DNA of 64,000 nt from Pachypanchax playfairii (GCA_006937955.1 SSNP01000400.1:1-64000); one strand, 5' to 3'. Counted from the stretch's first letter, positions 1 to 14,349 are shown. A program made the numbers and translations. Notes: generated from the letters alone by a model not told the origin.

Positions 1-3000
1 TCCATCCCATCCACAGCTAGACCCTCTACAGCTAGAACCCTCTACAGGAGATCATTCCCCTCCACAGCTAGAACCCTCTACAGGAGAACCTTCCTGTCTA
101 CAGCTAGAACCCTCTACAGGAGATCCTTCCTGTCCACAGCTAGAACCCTCTACAAGAGATCCTTCCCGTCCACAGCTAGAACCCTCAAAAGGAGATCCTT
201 CCTTTCCACAGCTAGAACCCTCTACAGGAGATCCTTCCCATCCACAGCTAGTACACAGCTCTACAGGAGATCCTTCCTGTCCACAGCTAGAACCCTCTAC
301 AGGAGAACCTTCCTGTCTACAGCTAGAACCCTCTACAGGAGAACCTTCCTGTCTACAGCTAGAACCTTCTACAGGAGATCCTTCCTGTCTACAGCTAGAA
401 CCCTCTACAGGACATCCTTCCCGTCCACAGCTAGAACCCTCTACAGGAGATCCTTCCTGTCCACAGCTAGAACACTCTACAGGAGATCCTTCCCGTCCAC
501 AGCTAGAACCTTCTACAGGAGAACCTTCCTGTTTACAGCTAGAACACTCTACAGGAGAACCTTCCTGTCCACAGCTAGAACACTCTACAGGAGAACCTTC
601 CTGTTTACAGCTAGAACCCTCTACAGGAGATCCTTCCCGTCCACAGCTAGAACCCTCTACAGGAGATCCTTCCCGTCCACAGCTAGAACCCTCTACAGGA
701 GATCCTTCCTGTCCACAGCTAGAACCCTCTACAGGAGATCCTTCCTGTCTACAGCTAGAACCCTCTACAGGAGATCCTTCCCGTCTACAGCTAGAACCCT
801 CTACAGGACATCCTTCCCGTCTACAGCTAGAACCCTCTACAACTAGAACCCTCTACAGGAGATCCTTCCCATCCACAGCTAGAACCCTCTACAGCTAGAA
901 CCCTCTACAGGAGAACCTTCCCATCCACAGCTAGAACCCTCTACAACTAGAACCCTCTACAGGAGATCCTTCCCGTCCACAGCTAGAACCCTCTACAGGA
1001 GATCCTTCCTGTCCACAGCTAGAACCCTCTACAGGAGATCCTTCACGTCTACAGCTAGAACCCTCTACAACTAGAACCCTCTACAGGAGATCCTTCCCAT
1101 CCACAGCTAGAACCCTCTACAGGGGATCCTTCCTGTCCACAGTTAGAACACTCTACAGGAGATCCTTCCCGTCCACAGCTAGAACCCTCTACAGGAGATC
1201 CTTCCTGTCCACAGCTAGAACCCTCTACAGGAGAACCTTCCTGTCTACAGCTAGAACCCTCTACAGGAGATCCTTCCTGTCCACAGCTAGAACACTCTAC
1301 AAGAGATCCTTCCCGTCCACAGCTAGAACCCTCTACAGGAGATCCTTCCTGTCCACAGCTAGAACCCTCTACAGGAGAACCTTCCTGTCTACAGCTAGAA
1401 CCCTCTACAGGAGAACCTTCCTGTCTACAGCTAGAACCCTCTACAGGAGATCCTTCCTGTCTACGGGTAGGACCCTCTACAGGAGATCCTTCCCGTCCAC
1501 AGCTAGAACCCTCTACAGGAGATCCTTCCTGTCCACAGCTAGAACCCTCTACAAGAGATCCTTCCCGTCCACAGCTAGAACCCTCAAAAGGAGATCCTTC
1601 CTTTCCACAGCTAGAACCCTCTACAGGAGATCCTTCCCATCCACAGCTAGAACCCTCTACAGGAGATCCTTCCTGTCCACAGCTAGAACCCTCTACAGGA
1701 GAACCTTCCTGTCTACAGCTAGAACCCTCTACAGGAGATCCTTCCTGTCCACAGCTAGAACCCTCTACAGGAGAACCTTCCTGTCTACAGCTAGAACCCT
1801 CTACAGGAGAACCTTCCTGTCTACAGCTAGAACCCTCTACAGGAGATCCTTCCCGTCTACAGCTAGAACCCTCTACAGGAGAACCTTCCCATCCACAGCT
1901 AGAACCCTCTACAGGAGATCCTTCCTGTCCACAGCTAGAACCCTCTACAGGAGAACCTTCCTGTCGACAGCTAGAACCCTCTACAGCTAGAACCCTCTAC
2001 AGGAGAACCTTCCCATCCACAGCTAGAACCCTCTACAACTAGAACCCTCTACAGGAGATCCTTCCCGTCCACAGCTAGAACCCTCTACAGGAGATCCTTC
2101 ACGTCCACAGCTAGAACCCTCTACAACTAGAACCCTCTACAGGAGATTCTTCACGTCTACAGCTAGAACCCTCTACAACTAGAACCCTCTACAGGAGATC
2201 CTTCCCATCCACAGCTAGAACCCTCTACAGCTAGAACCCTCTACAGGAGATCCTTCCCGTCCACAGCTAGAACCCTCTACAGGAGAACCTTCCTGTCTAC
2301 AGCTAGAACCCTCTACAGGAGATCCTTCCTGTCCACAGCTAGAATCCTCTACAGGAGAACCTTCCTGTCTACAACTAGAACCCTCTACAGGAGATCCTTC
2401 CCATCCACAGCTAGACCCCTCTACAGCTAGAACCCTCTACAGGAGAACCTTCCCGTCCACAGCTAGAACCCTCTACAGGAGAACCTACCTGTCTACAGCT
2501 AGAACCCTCTACAGGAGATCCTTCCTTTCCACAGCTAGAACCCTCTACAAGAGATCCTTCCCGTCCACAGCTAGAACCCTCAACAGAAGATCCTTCCTGT
2601 CCACAGCTAGAACCTTCTACAGGAGATCCTTCCTGTCCACAGCTAGAACCCTCTACAGGAGAACCTTCCTGTCTACAGCTAGAACCCTCTACAGGAGATC
2701 CTTCCTGTCCACAGCTAGAACCCTCTACAACTAGAACCCTCTACAGGAGATCCTTCCCATCCACAGCTAGAACCCTCTACAGCTAGAACCCTCTACAGGA
2801 GAACCTTCACGTCTACAGCTAGAACCCTCTACAGGAGAACCTTCCCATCCACAGCTAGAACCCTCTACAGCTAGAACCCTCTACAGGAGAACCTTCCCAT
2901 CCACAGCTAGAACCCTCTACAACTAGAACCCTCTACAGGAGATCCTTCCCGTCCACAGCTAGAATCCTCTACAGGAGAACCTTCCTGTCTACAGCTAGAA

Positions 3001-6000
3001 CACTCAACAGGAGATCCTTCCCATCTACAGCTAGAACCCTCTAAAACTAGAACCCTCTACAGGAGATCCTTCACGTCTACAGCTAGAACCCTCTACAGGA
3101 GAACCTTCCCATCCACAGCTAGAACCCTCTACAACTAGAACCCTCTACAGGAGATCCTTCACGTCTACAGCTAGAACCCTCTACAACTAGAACCCTCTAC
3201 AGGAGATCCTTCACGTCTACAGCTAGAACCCTCTACAGGAGAACCTTCCCATCCACAGCTAGACCCCTCTACAGCTAGAACCCTCTACAGGAGATCCTTC
3301 ACGTCTACAGCTAGAACCCTCTACAACTAGAACCCTCTACAGGAGATCCTTCCCATCCACAGCTAGAATCCTCTACAGGAGAACCTTCCTGTCTACAGCT
3401 AGAACCCTCGACAGGAGAGCCTTCCTGTCTACAGCTAGAACCCTCTACAGGAGATCCTTCCTGTCCACAGCTAGAACCCTCAACAGGAGATCCTTCCTGT
3501 CTACAACTAGAACCCCTACAGGAGAACCTTCCCATCCACAGCTAGAACCCTCTACAACTAGAACCCTCTACAGGAGATCCTTCACGTCTACAGCTAGAAC
3601 CCTCTACAGGAGAACCTTCCCGTCCACAGCTAGAACCCTCTACAGGAGAACCTTCCTGTCTACAGCTAGAACCCTCTACAGGAGATCCTTCCCGGCTACA
3701 ACTAGAACCCTCTACAGGAGATCCTTCCCATCCACAGCTAGAACCCTCTACAGCTAGAACCCTCTACAGGAGAACCTTCCCATCCACAGCTAGAACCCTC
3801 TACAACTAGAACCCTCTACAGGAGATCCTTCCCGTCCACAGCTAGAACCCTCTACAGGAGAACCTTCCTGTCTACAGCTAGAACCCTCTACAGGAGATCC
3901 TTCACAACTACAGCTAGAACCCTCTACAGGAGATCCTTCTCGTCTACAGCTAGAACCCTCAACAGGAGATCCTTCCCGTCCACAGCTAGAACCCTCTACA
4001 GGAGAACCTTCCCATCCACAGCTAGAACCCTCTACAACTAGAACCCTCTACAGGAGATCCTTCCCGTCCACAGCTAGAACCCTCTACAGGAGAACCTTCC
4101 TGTCTACAGCTAGAACCCTCTACAGGAAAACCTTCCTGTCTACAACTAGAACCCTCTACAGGAGATCCTTCCCATCCACAGCTAGAACCCTCTACAACTA
4201 GAACCCTCTACAGGAGAACCTTCACGTCTACAGCTAGAACCCTCTACAACTAGAACCCTCTACAGGAGATCCTTCCCGTCCACAGCTAGAACCCTCTACA
4301 GGAGATCCTTCCTGTCCACAGCTAGAATCCTCTACAGGAGATCCTTCCCGTCTACAGCTAGAACCCTCTACAGGAGATCCTTCACGTCTACAGCTAGAAC
4401 CCTCTACAGGAGAACCTTCCCATCCACAGCTAGAACCCTCTACAGCTAGAACCCTCTACAGGAGATCCTTCCCGTCTACAGCTAGAACCCTCAACAGGAG
4501 ATCCTTCCCGTCCACAGCTAGAACCCTCTACAGGAGAACCTTCCCATCCACAGCTAGAACCCTCTACAGCTAGAACCCTCTACAGGAGATCCTTCACATC
4601 CACAGCTAGAACCCTCTACAACTAGAACCCTCTACAGGAGATCCTTCCCGTCCACAGCTAGAACCCTCTACAGGAGAACCTTCCTGTCTACAACTAGAAC
4701 CCTCTACAGGAGATCCTTCCCACCCACCGCTAGAACCCTCTACAGCTAGAACCCTCTACAGGAGAACCTTCCCATCCACAGCTAGAACCCTCTACAGCTA
4801 GAACCCTCTACAGGAGATCCTTCCCGTCCACAGCTAGAACCCTCTACAGGAGAACCTTCCTGTCTACAGCTAGAACCCTCTACAGGAGATCCTTCCTGTC
4901 TACAACTAGAAGCCTCTACAGGAGATCCTTCCCATCCACAGCTAGAACCCTCTACAGCTAGAACCCTCTACAGGAGAACCTTCCCATCCACAGCTAGAAC
5001 CCTCTACAACTAGAACCCTCTACAGGAGATCCTTCGCGTCTACAGCTAGAACCCTCAACAGGAGATCCTTCCCGTCCACAGCTAGAACCCTCTACAGGAG
5101 AACCTTCCTGTCTACAGCTAGAACCCTCTACAGGAGATCCTTCCTGTCCACAGCTAGAACCCTCTACAGGAGAACCTTCCTGTCTACAGCTAGAACCCTC
5201 TACAGGAGATCCTTCACGTCTACAGCTAGAACCCTCTACAGGAGAACCTTCCCATCCACAGCTAGAACCCTCTACAGCTAGAACCCTCTACAGGAGATCC
5301 TTCCCGTCCACAGCTAGAACCCTCTACAGGAGAACCTTCCCATCCACAGCTAGAACCCTCTACAACTAGAACCCTCTACAGGAGATCCTTCACGTCTACA
5401 GCTAGAACCCTCTACAACTAGAACCCTCTACAGGAGATCCTTCCCATCCACAGCTAGAACCCTCTACAGCTAGAACCCTCTACAGGAGAACCTTCCCATC
5501 CACAGCTAGAACCCTCTACAGGAGAACCTTCCCATCCACAGCTAGAACCCTCTACAACTAGAACCCTCTACAGGAGATCCTTCCCGTCCACAGCTAGAAC
5601 CCTCTACAGGAGAACCTTCCTGTCTACAGCTAGAACCCTCTACAGGAGAACCTTCCTGTCTACAGCTAGAACCCTCTACAGGAGAACCTTCCCATCCACA
5701 GCTAGAACCCTCTACAACTAGAACCCTCTACAGGAGAACCTTCCCATCCACAGCTAGAACCCTCTACAACTAGAACCCTCTACAGGAGATCCTTCACGTC
5801 TACAACTAGAACCCTCTACAGGAGATCCTTCCTGTCCACAGCTAGAATCCTCTACAGGAGAACCTGCCTGTCTACAACTAGAACCCTCTACAGGAGATCC
5901 TTCCCATCCACAGCTAGAACCCTCTACAGCTAGAACCCTCTACAGGAGAACCTTCCCATCCACAGCTAGAACCCTCTACAACTAGAACCCTCTACAGGAG

Positions 6001-9000
6001 ATCCTTCACGTCTACAGCTAGAGCCCTCTACAGGAGATCCTTCCTGTCCACAGCTAGAATCCTCTACAGGAGAACCTTCCTGTCTACAGCTAGAACCCTC
6101 TACAGGAGATCCTTCCCGTCCACAGCTAGAACCCTCTACAGGAGAACCTTCCTGTCTACAGCTAGAACCCTCTACAGGAGAACCTTCCTGTCTACAGCTA
6201 GAACCCTCTACAGGAGAACCTTCCTGTCTACAGCTAGAACCCTCTACAGGAGATCCTTCACGTCTACAGCTAGAACCCTCTACAGGAGAACCTTCCCATC
6301 CACAGCTAGAACCCTCTACAGCTAGAACCCTCTACAGGAGATCCTTCCCATCTACAGCTAGAACCCTCTACATGAGATCCTTCCTCTCCACAGCTAGAAC
6401 CCTCTACAGGAGAACCTTCCCATCCACAGCTAGAACCCTCACAGCTAGAACCCTCTACAGGAGATCCTTCCCGTCCACAGCTAGAACCCTCTACAGGAGA
6501 ACCTTCCTGTCTACAGCTAGAACCCTCTACAGGAGATCCTTCACGTCTACAGCTAGAACCCTCTACAGGAGAACCTTCCCATCCACAGCTAGAACCCTCT
6601 ACAGCTAGAACCCTCTACAGGAGATCCTTCCCGTCCACAGCTAGAACCCTCTACAGGAGAACCTTCCTGTCTACAGCTAGAACCCTCTACAGGAGATCCT
6701 TCCTGTCCACAGCTAGAACCCTCAACAGGAGATCCTTCCTGTCTACAACTAGAACCCTCTACAGGAGATCCTTCCCGTCCACAGCTAGAACCCTCTACAA
6801 CTAGAACCTTCTACAGGATATCCTTCACGTCTACAGCTAGAACCCTCTACAACTAGAACCCTCTACAGGAGATCCTTCCTTTCCACAGCTAGAACCCTCT
6901 ACAAGAGATCCTTCCCGTCCACAGCTAGAACCCTCAACAGGAGAACCTTCCTGTCTACAGCTAGAACCCTCTACAGGAGAACCTTCCTGTCTACAGCTAG
7001 AACCCTCTACAGAAGATCCGTCCTGTCTACAGCTAGAACCCTCTACAGGAGATCCTTCCTGTCCACAGCTAGAACCCTCTACAGGAGAACCTTCCTGTCT
7101 ACAGCTAGAACCCTCTACAGGAGAACCTTCCTTTCTACAGCTAGAACCCTCTACAGGAGATCCTTCCTGTCCACAGCTAGAACCCTCTACAGGAGAACCT
7201 TCCTGTCTACAGCTAGAACCCTCTACAGGAGAACCTTCCTGTCTACAGCTAGAACCCTCTACAGGAGATCCTTCCTGTCCACAGCTAGAACCCTCAACAG
7301 GAGATCCTTCCTGTCTACAACTAGAACCCTCTACAGGAGATCCTTCCCATCCACAGCTAGAACCCTCAAAAGGAGATCCTTCCTTTCCACAGCTAGAACC
7401 CTCTACAGGAGATCCTTCCCATCCACAGCTAGAACCCTCTACAGGAGATCCTTCCTGTCCACAGCTAGAACCCTCTACAGGAGAACCTTCCTGTCTACAG
7501 CTAGAACCCTCTACAGGAGAACCTTCCTGTCTACAGCTAGAACCCTCTACAGGAGATCCTTCCCGTCCACAGCTAGAACCCTCTACAGGAGAACCTTCCT
7601 GTCCACAGCTAGAACCCTCTACAGGAGAACCTTCCCATCCACAGCTAGAACCCTCTACAACTAGAACCCTCTACAGGAGATCCTTCACGTCTACAGCTAG
7701 AACCCTCTACAACTAGAACCCTCTACAGGAGATCCTTCCCATCCACAGCTAGAACCCTCTACAGCTAGAACCCTCTACAGGAGAACCTTCCCATCCACAG
7801 CTAGAACCCTCTACAACTAGAACCCTCTACAGGAGATCCTTCCCGTCCACAGCTAGAACCCTCTACAGGAGAACCTTCCTGTCTACAGCTAGAACCCTCT
7901 ACAGGAGATCCTTCACGTCTACAGCTAGAACCCTCTACAGGAGAACCTTCCTGTCTACAGCTAGAACCCTCTACAGGAGATCCTTCCTGTCCACAGCTAG
8001 AACCCTCAACAGGAGATCCTTCCTGTCTACAACTAGAACCCTCTACAGGAGATCCTTCCCGTCCACAGCTAGAACCCTCTACAACTAGAACCTTCTACAG
8101 GATATCCTTCACGTCTACAGCTAGAACCCTCTACAACTAGAACCCTCTACAGGAGAACCTTCCCATCCACAGCTAGAACCCTCTACAACTAGAACCCTCT
8201 ACAGGAGATTCTTCACGTCTACAGCTAGAACCCTCTACAGGAGAACCTTCCCATCCACAGCTAGAACCCTCTACAGCTAGAACCCTCTACAGGAGATCCT
8301 TCCCGTCCACAGCTAGAACCCTCTACAGGAGAACCTTCCTGTCTACAGCTAGAACCCTCTACAGGAGAACCTTCCTGTCTACAGCTAGAACCCTCTACAG
8401 GAGAACCTTCCCATCCACAGCTAGAACCCTCTACAGCTAGAACCCTCTACAGGAGATCCTTCCCGTCCACAGCTAGAACCCTCTACAGGAGATCCTTCCT
8501 GTCCACAGCTAGAACCCTCTACAGGAGAACCTTCCTGTCTACAGCTAGAACCCTCTACAGGAGATCCTTCCTGTCCACAGCTAGAATCCTCTACAGGAGA
8601 ACCTTCCTGTCTACAGCTAGAACCCTCTACAGGAGATCCTTCCGTCTACAGCTAGAACCCTCTACAGGAGAACCTTCCCATCCACAGCTAGAACCCTCTA
8701 CAGCTAGAACCCTCTACAGGAGACCCTTCCCGTCCACAGCTAGAACCCTCTACAGCAGATCCTTCCTGTCCACAGCTAGAATCCTCTACAGGAGACCCTT
8801 CCTGTCTACAGCTAGAACCCTCTACAGGAGATCCTTCACGTCTACAGCTAGAACCCTCGACAGGAGAACCTTCCCATCCACAGCTAGAACCCTCTACAGC
8901 TAGAACCTCTACAGGAGATCCTTCCCGTCCACAGCTAGAACCCTCTACAACTAGAACCTTCTACAGGATATCCTTCACGTCTACAGCTAGAACCCTCTAC

Positions 9001-9815
9001 AACTAGAACCCCCTACAGGAGATCCTTCCCGTCCACAGCTAGAACCCTCTACAGGAGAACCTTCCTGTCTACAGCTAGAACCCTCTACAGGAGATCCTTC
9101 ACGTCTACAGCTAGAACCCTCTACAGGAGAACCTTCCCATCCACAGCTAGAACCCTCTACAACTAGAACCCTCTACAGGAGATCCTTCCCGTCCACAGCT
9201 AGAACCCTCTACAGGAGAACCTTCCTGTCTACAGCTAGAACCCTCTACAGGAGATCCTTCACGTCTACAGCTAGAACCCTCTACAGGAGAACCTTCCCAT
9301 CCACAGCTAGAACCCTCTACAACTAGAACCCTCTACAGGAGATCCTTCACGTCTACAGCTAGAACCCTCTACAGGAGATCCTTCCCGTCCACAGCTAGAA
9401 CCCTCTACAGGAGAACCTTCCTGTCCACAGCTAGAACCCTCTACAGGAGAACCTTCCCATCCACAGCTAGAACCCTCTACAACTAGAACCCTCTACAGGA
9501 GATCCTTCCTTTCCACAGCTAGAACCCTCTACAAGAGATCCTTCCCGTCCACAGCTAGAACCCTCAACAGAAGATCCTTCCTGTCTACAGCTAGAACCCT
9601 CTACAGGAGATCCTTCCTTTCCACAGCTAGAACCCTCTACAAGAGATCCTTCCTTTCCACAGCTAGAACCCTCTACAGAAGATCGTTCCTGTCCACAGCT
9701 AGAACCCTCTACAGGAGATCCTTCCCATCCACAGCTAGAACCCTCTACAAGAGATCCTTCCCGTCCACAGCTAGAACCCTCAACAGAAGATCCTTCCTGT
9801 CCACAGCTAGAACTC
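1..9815 (+). repeat. 36-bp minisatellite array 1 (plppr4 intron 1)
   Basis: About 9.8 kb of head-to-tail units, open at the left edge of the window. The basic unit is 36 bp, beginning CTAGAACCCTCTACAGGAGA and ending in TCCACAG. The array is distinguished by frequent 16-bp partial units (CTAGAACCCTCTACAA or -CAG) inserted between full units, giving a 52-bp composite. Point variants recur: GAGATCC/GAGAACC, CCTGTC/CCCGTC/CCCATC/CACGTC. Because 36 is a multiple of 3, short open frames appear on both strands; they are by-products. The array ends at CTAGAACTCTGAACC near 9815. It lies in the inferred first intron of plppr4. Its true length is likely polymorphic and may be misassembled. Confidence 0.97.
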
Positions 9816-10761
9816 TGAACCATCAACAGATCCAGAACTGTGACTGAACTGTCATTTAAACTTCTCTTTGATCAGGTGAACCTTCTCCTTCAGATTATTA
9901 ACCAATAATGTTTGTTTGTATCTTTCATTCCATCATCTGACCATAAATTCTTTCATCACTCACCTGATGTTCTGTAAACATCTGTAAATAAATCCCAGAT
10001 ATATCAACACGTCCTTCAGTGTCTTCTGAGTCACGTTTGAACTCAGCTGAGATCTTAAAGACAGAAACTTCAGCTCATCTTATTATTAATGACCTTGTTT
10101 CTATGATCAAGTGAACGCTACATACCAGTGTAAGTTTGACGCGTGTTTTATGATGACGTGGCGGTGTTAACCCACTTCATTCCTCCTGCTGTTTCTGAGT
10201 TAAATGAAAAGCAGGAATCCTTTAGAACCCAGCTGCTCTTGTGTTTTGAGAACCTGAAGGCTGACATGATGTTAATGTACATTAAGTATAATGTCATGAA
10301 ACATAAAACACTCTAAATGAAGTAAAACTGATACAAGTTGCTGACAAAATCCCTGCTGAACGAGGTATCCATGGAAATGCTGCTCTCATCACAACAGCAT
10401 CCATCACACAGTATTAGAGGAACATCTATAATATATGATGTCAGTTTGAGTGTGGAGCCACAGGCCAGCGGTGAACTGGAGCAGAAATAAGTGTGCAGCC
10501 TGGGAATGAGTGACAGTAACCACAAGCTGCATGTAATCAGGACTTACATCTTCCATATCTGTCCATTTCTATTCTTCCATCTCATAAACTCAAAGTAAAA
10601 ACTGAAAGAGGGAAATCATAATAATTCCAGCCTTGATAGAGGTAGAGCCGGGGAAACCCTCCACATCCATCCGTCATGGCTGCATCACTCTGTCATCACA
10701 GAACTAGCAGTCAGGAAGTTCTCTGAGCTCTAATATGTCACATCTAGTTACTGTTCAATGA
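9816..10761. other. Single-copy-looking intronic spacer, no gene seen
   Basis: About 0.95 kb of AT-rich, non-repetitive sequence between the 36-bp array and the GATA microsatellite. No convincing exon was found: the open frames are short and resemble no family I recognise. Bases 10583-10626 resemble 13955-14000 (see findings). Confidence 0.6.
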
Positions 10762-11296
<535 letters not shown>

Positions 11297-11328
11297 GGTG
11301 GTATGATGGAGAAAGACTGAGAACTCAC

Positions 11329-11400
11329 CTCGACAAAATAAAAGCATGGCAGCAGACTGACGCTGTCTTTGGTCGGGACCCCCTTTTCTCGTGCTGACAT
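11329..11400 (-). CDS. plppr4: plppr4 (PRG-1) first coding exon, 24 codons
   Basis: The 24-residue product starts MSAREKG and ends KDSVSLLPCFYFVE. It matches the N-terminus of vertebrate phospholipid phosphatase-related protein 4, where the KDSVTLLPCFYFVE segment leads into transmembrane helix 1. The exon ends in phase 0 at a consensus donor, GAG|GTGAGT, on the minus strand. The start is supported by an in-frame stop about 67 bases upstream with no other ATG between, and by the family's MSAKE start. Human PLPPR4 also has a longer N-terminal form; no equivalent is in frame here. The family comprises six-helix, neuron-enriched membrane proteins related to lipid phosphate phosphatases but lacking key catalytic residues; PLPPR4 acts at excitatory synapses. 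The rest of the gene lies beyond position 1. PLPPR3 has a similar N-terminus, but the MSA-E-K start and the plppr5 neighbour favour plppr4. Confidence 0.88.
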
Positions 11401-11720
11401 GGTCAGGCCTCCGGTTGTCCAAACTGATCCGCGATGAGACGAGAGAGGAACGGCGTCCTGCAGGAATCACGAGCGCGTCATCCCGCTGCGTGATCCTGGA
11501 TGTCTCGGTTTCCAAGCCAGACTCCGGATCCTCCAGCAGGATCTTATCTGTGCTGATGAGAAGCTCTGAGTACTGATCCGGTCCCCCTTACAGCTGTAAG
11601 GTGCAGAACGCAGGCTCTCCGACTGAGACACGGAGGAGAGGAGCGAGGCGCATGCGCACTGAGCAGCGCGTATGTTCAGGACTGATAACACTGACATGAA
11701 GATCAAACGACTCGTTACTA
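11401..11720 (-). promoter_or_regulatory. plppr4 5' UTR/promoter region, CpG-rich, with upstream ORF
   Basis: Sequence upstream of the plppr4 start is locally rich in CpG, unlike the surrounding DNA. It contains an NRF1-type palindrome and a minus-strand open frame at 11467-11706 (79 codons) that ends 66 bases before the plppr4 ATG in the same frame. That open frame resembles no known protein and is best read as a possible upstream ORF. The transcription start cannot be fixed from sequence alone. Confidence 0.5.
11648..11658. promoter_or_regulatory. NRF1-type motif GCGCATGCGCA upstream of plppr4
   Basis: Exact GCGCATGCGCA, the core of the NRF1 consensus, a motif typical of TATA-less CpG-island promoters. 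It lies about 250 bp upstream of the plppr4 ATG. The same 11-mer occurs at 14351. Binding is inferred, not shown. Confidence 0.6.
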
Positions 11721-11940
11721 AAACGGCAATCGCACCCTTAAAAATAAGAAGACATGAGTTATGTAAGGTGTCCTCCTGTCATCGCAGCTGGAGCGTGTTT
11801 ACAACATCTGTATGAATTAAAACACACGAGTCTTTATCATGACCTGGTTTCACCAACCAGGAGGTGCTTCACAGCAGCGTCCCTCTGGAGACCCACGCAC
11901 CCTCACCAAGACCACAAACATTTACTAAAACCCGGTTTCA
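11721..11940. other. Short unique spacer upstream of plppr4
   Basis: About 220 bp of non-repetitive sequence between the plppr4 promoter and the 44-bp array. The open frame 11754-11978 runs into the array and is not convincing. Confidence 0.5.
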
Positions 11941-13609
11941 AGACCACAGAGACGGTCTGTCTCTCTCAGTCTGTCTAAATAATAAGACCACAAGGACGGT
12001 CTGTCTCTCTCAGTCTGTCTAAATAATAAGACCACAAGGACGGTCTGTCTCTCTCAGTCTGTCTAAATAATAAGACCACAAGGACGGTCTGTCTCTCTCA
12101 GTCTGTCTAAATAATAAGACCACAAGGACGGTCTGTCCGTCTCAGTCTGTCTAAATAATAAGACCACAAGGACGGTCTGTCTCTCTCAGTCTGTCTAAAT
12201 AATAAGACCACAAGGACGGTCTGTCTCTCTCAGTCTGTCTAAATAATAAGACCACAAGGACGGTCTGTCTCTCTCAGTCTGTCTAAATAATAAGACCACA
12301 AGGACGGTCTGTCTCTCTCAGTCTGTCTAAATAATAAGACCACAAGGACGGTCTGTCCGTCTCAGTCTGTCCAAATAATAAGACCACAAGGACGGTCTGT
12401 CTCTCTCAGTCTGTCTAAATAATAAGACCACAAGGACGGTCTGTCCGTCTCAGTCTGTCCAAATAATAAGACCACAAGGACGGTCTGTCTCTCTCAGTCT
12501 GTCCAAATAATAAGACCACGAGGACGGTCTGTCCGTCTCAGTGTCTGTCCAAATAATAAGACCATGGAGACGGTCTGTCCGTCTCAGTCTGTCCAAATAA
12601 TAAGACCATAGAGACGGTCTGTCTGTCTCAGTCTGTCTAAATAATAAGACCACAAGGACGGTCTGTCCGTCTCAGTCTGTCCAAATAATAAGACCACAAG
12701 GACGGTCTGTCCGTCTCAGTCTGTCCAAATAATAAGAACACAAGGACGGTCTGTCCGTCTCAGTCTGTCCAAATAATAAGAATACAAGGACGGTCTGTCC
12801 GTCTCAGTCTGTCCAAATAATAAGACCATGGAGACGGTCTGTCCGTCTAAGTCTGTCCAAATAATAAGACCACAGAGACGGTCTGTCCGTCTCAGTCTGT
12901 CCAAATAATAAGACCACAAGGAAGGTCTGTCCGTCTCAGTCTGTCTAAATAATAAGACCACAAGGAAGGTCTGTCCGTCTCAGTCTGTCCAAATAATAAG
13001 ACTACAAGGATGGTCTGTCCGTCTCAGTCTGTCCAAATAATAAGACCACAGAGACGGTCTGTCTGTCTAAGTCTGTCCAAATAATAAGACCACAGAGACG
13101 GTCTGTCCGTCTCAGTCTGTCCAAATAATAAGACTACAAGGATGGTCTGTCCGTCTCAGTCTGTCCAAATAATAAGACCATGGAGACGGTCTGTCCGTCT
13201 CAGTCTGTCCAAATAATAAGACCATAGAGACGGTCTGTCCGTCTCAGTCTGTCCAAATAATAAGACCACAAAGACGGTCTGTCTGTCTCAGTCTGTCCAA
13301 ATAATAAGACCACAAGGACGGTCTGTCCGTCTCAGTCTGTCTAAATAATAAGACCACAAAGACCTTCTGTCTGTCTCAGTCTGTCCAAATAATAAGACCA
13401 TGGAGACGGTCTGTCCGTCTCAGTCTGTCCAAATAATAAGACCATAGAGACGGTCTGTCCGTCTCAGTCTGTCCAAATAATAAGACCATAGAGACGGTCT
13501 GTCCGTCTCAGTCTGTCCAAATAATATGACCACAAGGATGGTCTGTCCGTCTCAGTCTGTCCAAATAATAAGACCATAGAGACGGTCTGTCCGTCTCAGT
13601 GTCTGTCCA
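11941..13609 (+). repeat. 44-bp minisatellite array, about 38 copies
   Basis: Tandem 44-bp units containing AATAATAAGACCACAAGGAC and GGTCTGTC...CAGTCTGTC. Left-hand units mostly carry CTCTCTCAGTCTGTCTA; right-hand units mostly carry CCGTCTCAGTCTGTCCA and CATGGAGACGG or CATAGAGACGG. The variants are therefore zoned along the array. The array begins about 540 bp upstream of the plppr4 start. Minus-strand frames at 12450-12653 and 12716-12961 are repeat artefacts. Confidence 0.96.
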
Positions 13610-14349
13610 AACTAAGAAACTATATAAAAAAAATCTTAGCTCAGATCAGCACAAACCCACTCATGTGTTATTGGACCAGAGTCTGTTTTAGCACACAGAG
13701 ACCTCCATGTTGACTGTATCAGTCCTGGTTCAGGTTCGGGTGGATTTGGGTCCAGATCGGGGCTGTAGTGACAGGATCATGTTCTTCAGTGATGTCAAGA
13801 TAATTGTCCAATAAATTGAAGTAGAAGATGCTGATGATGGTGTGTGTGCGCGCGCGTGTTTTAATGTTTAGACAATAATCATAGAATGATGTAGGTGTGG
13901 CTGTGCACGTGATCTTACTTAGATCTGACAAATCTGTTAACATTTTTCTTGTTTCATAAACTCAACGTAGAAACAGGAAGTGGGAAATAATAATAATAGA
14001 TGAATCATAACTCTGTACAGAACGTTCAGAAACCACCTGGATAAAGTGCATGAGGAGACCGGGCTGTGCACGTGACTGTGTTCCTACCGACCAGGTAACG
14101 GACACCGTGTGTGACTCCTGTTACTCAGACTGGAACAGATACCTGCAGACTGAGACCACGTGCACTGTCTGTCCACCATGAGCTCCATCATGTGAGATAA
14201 CATACAACATCCAGAGGACATCTAGCTTTCATGAACCTTTAAAACATGACGTCACATGTTCGACCTGTTTTTACAGAAACTCTTCCGCGTTTCCATTAAA
14301 ACATGTTACATCTTATTTCCAACAGTCCGTGAAGCAGACCGAACCGAGC
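13610..14349. other. Unique spacer between 44-bp array and candidate upstream promoter
   Basis: Non-repetitive sequence of about 740 bp. It holds a short alternating GTGTGTGTGCGCGCGCGTG tract near 13840, which could adopt Z-DNA, and a segment (13955-14000) similar to 10583-10626. No exon recognised. Confidence 0.5.
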
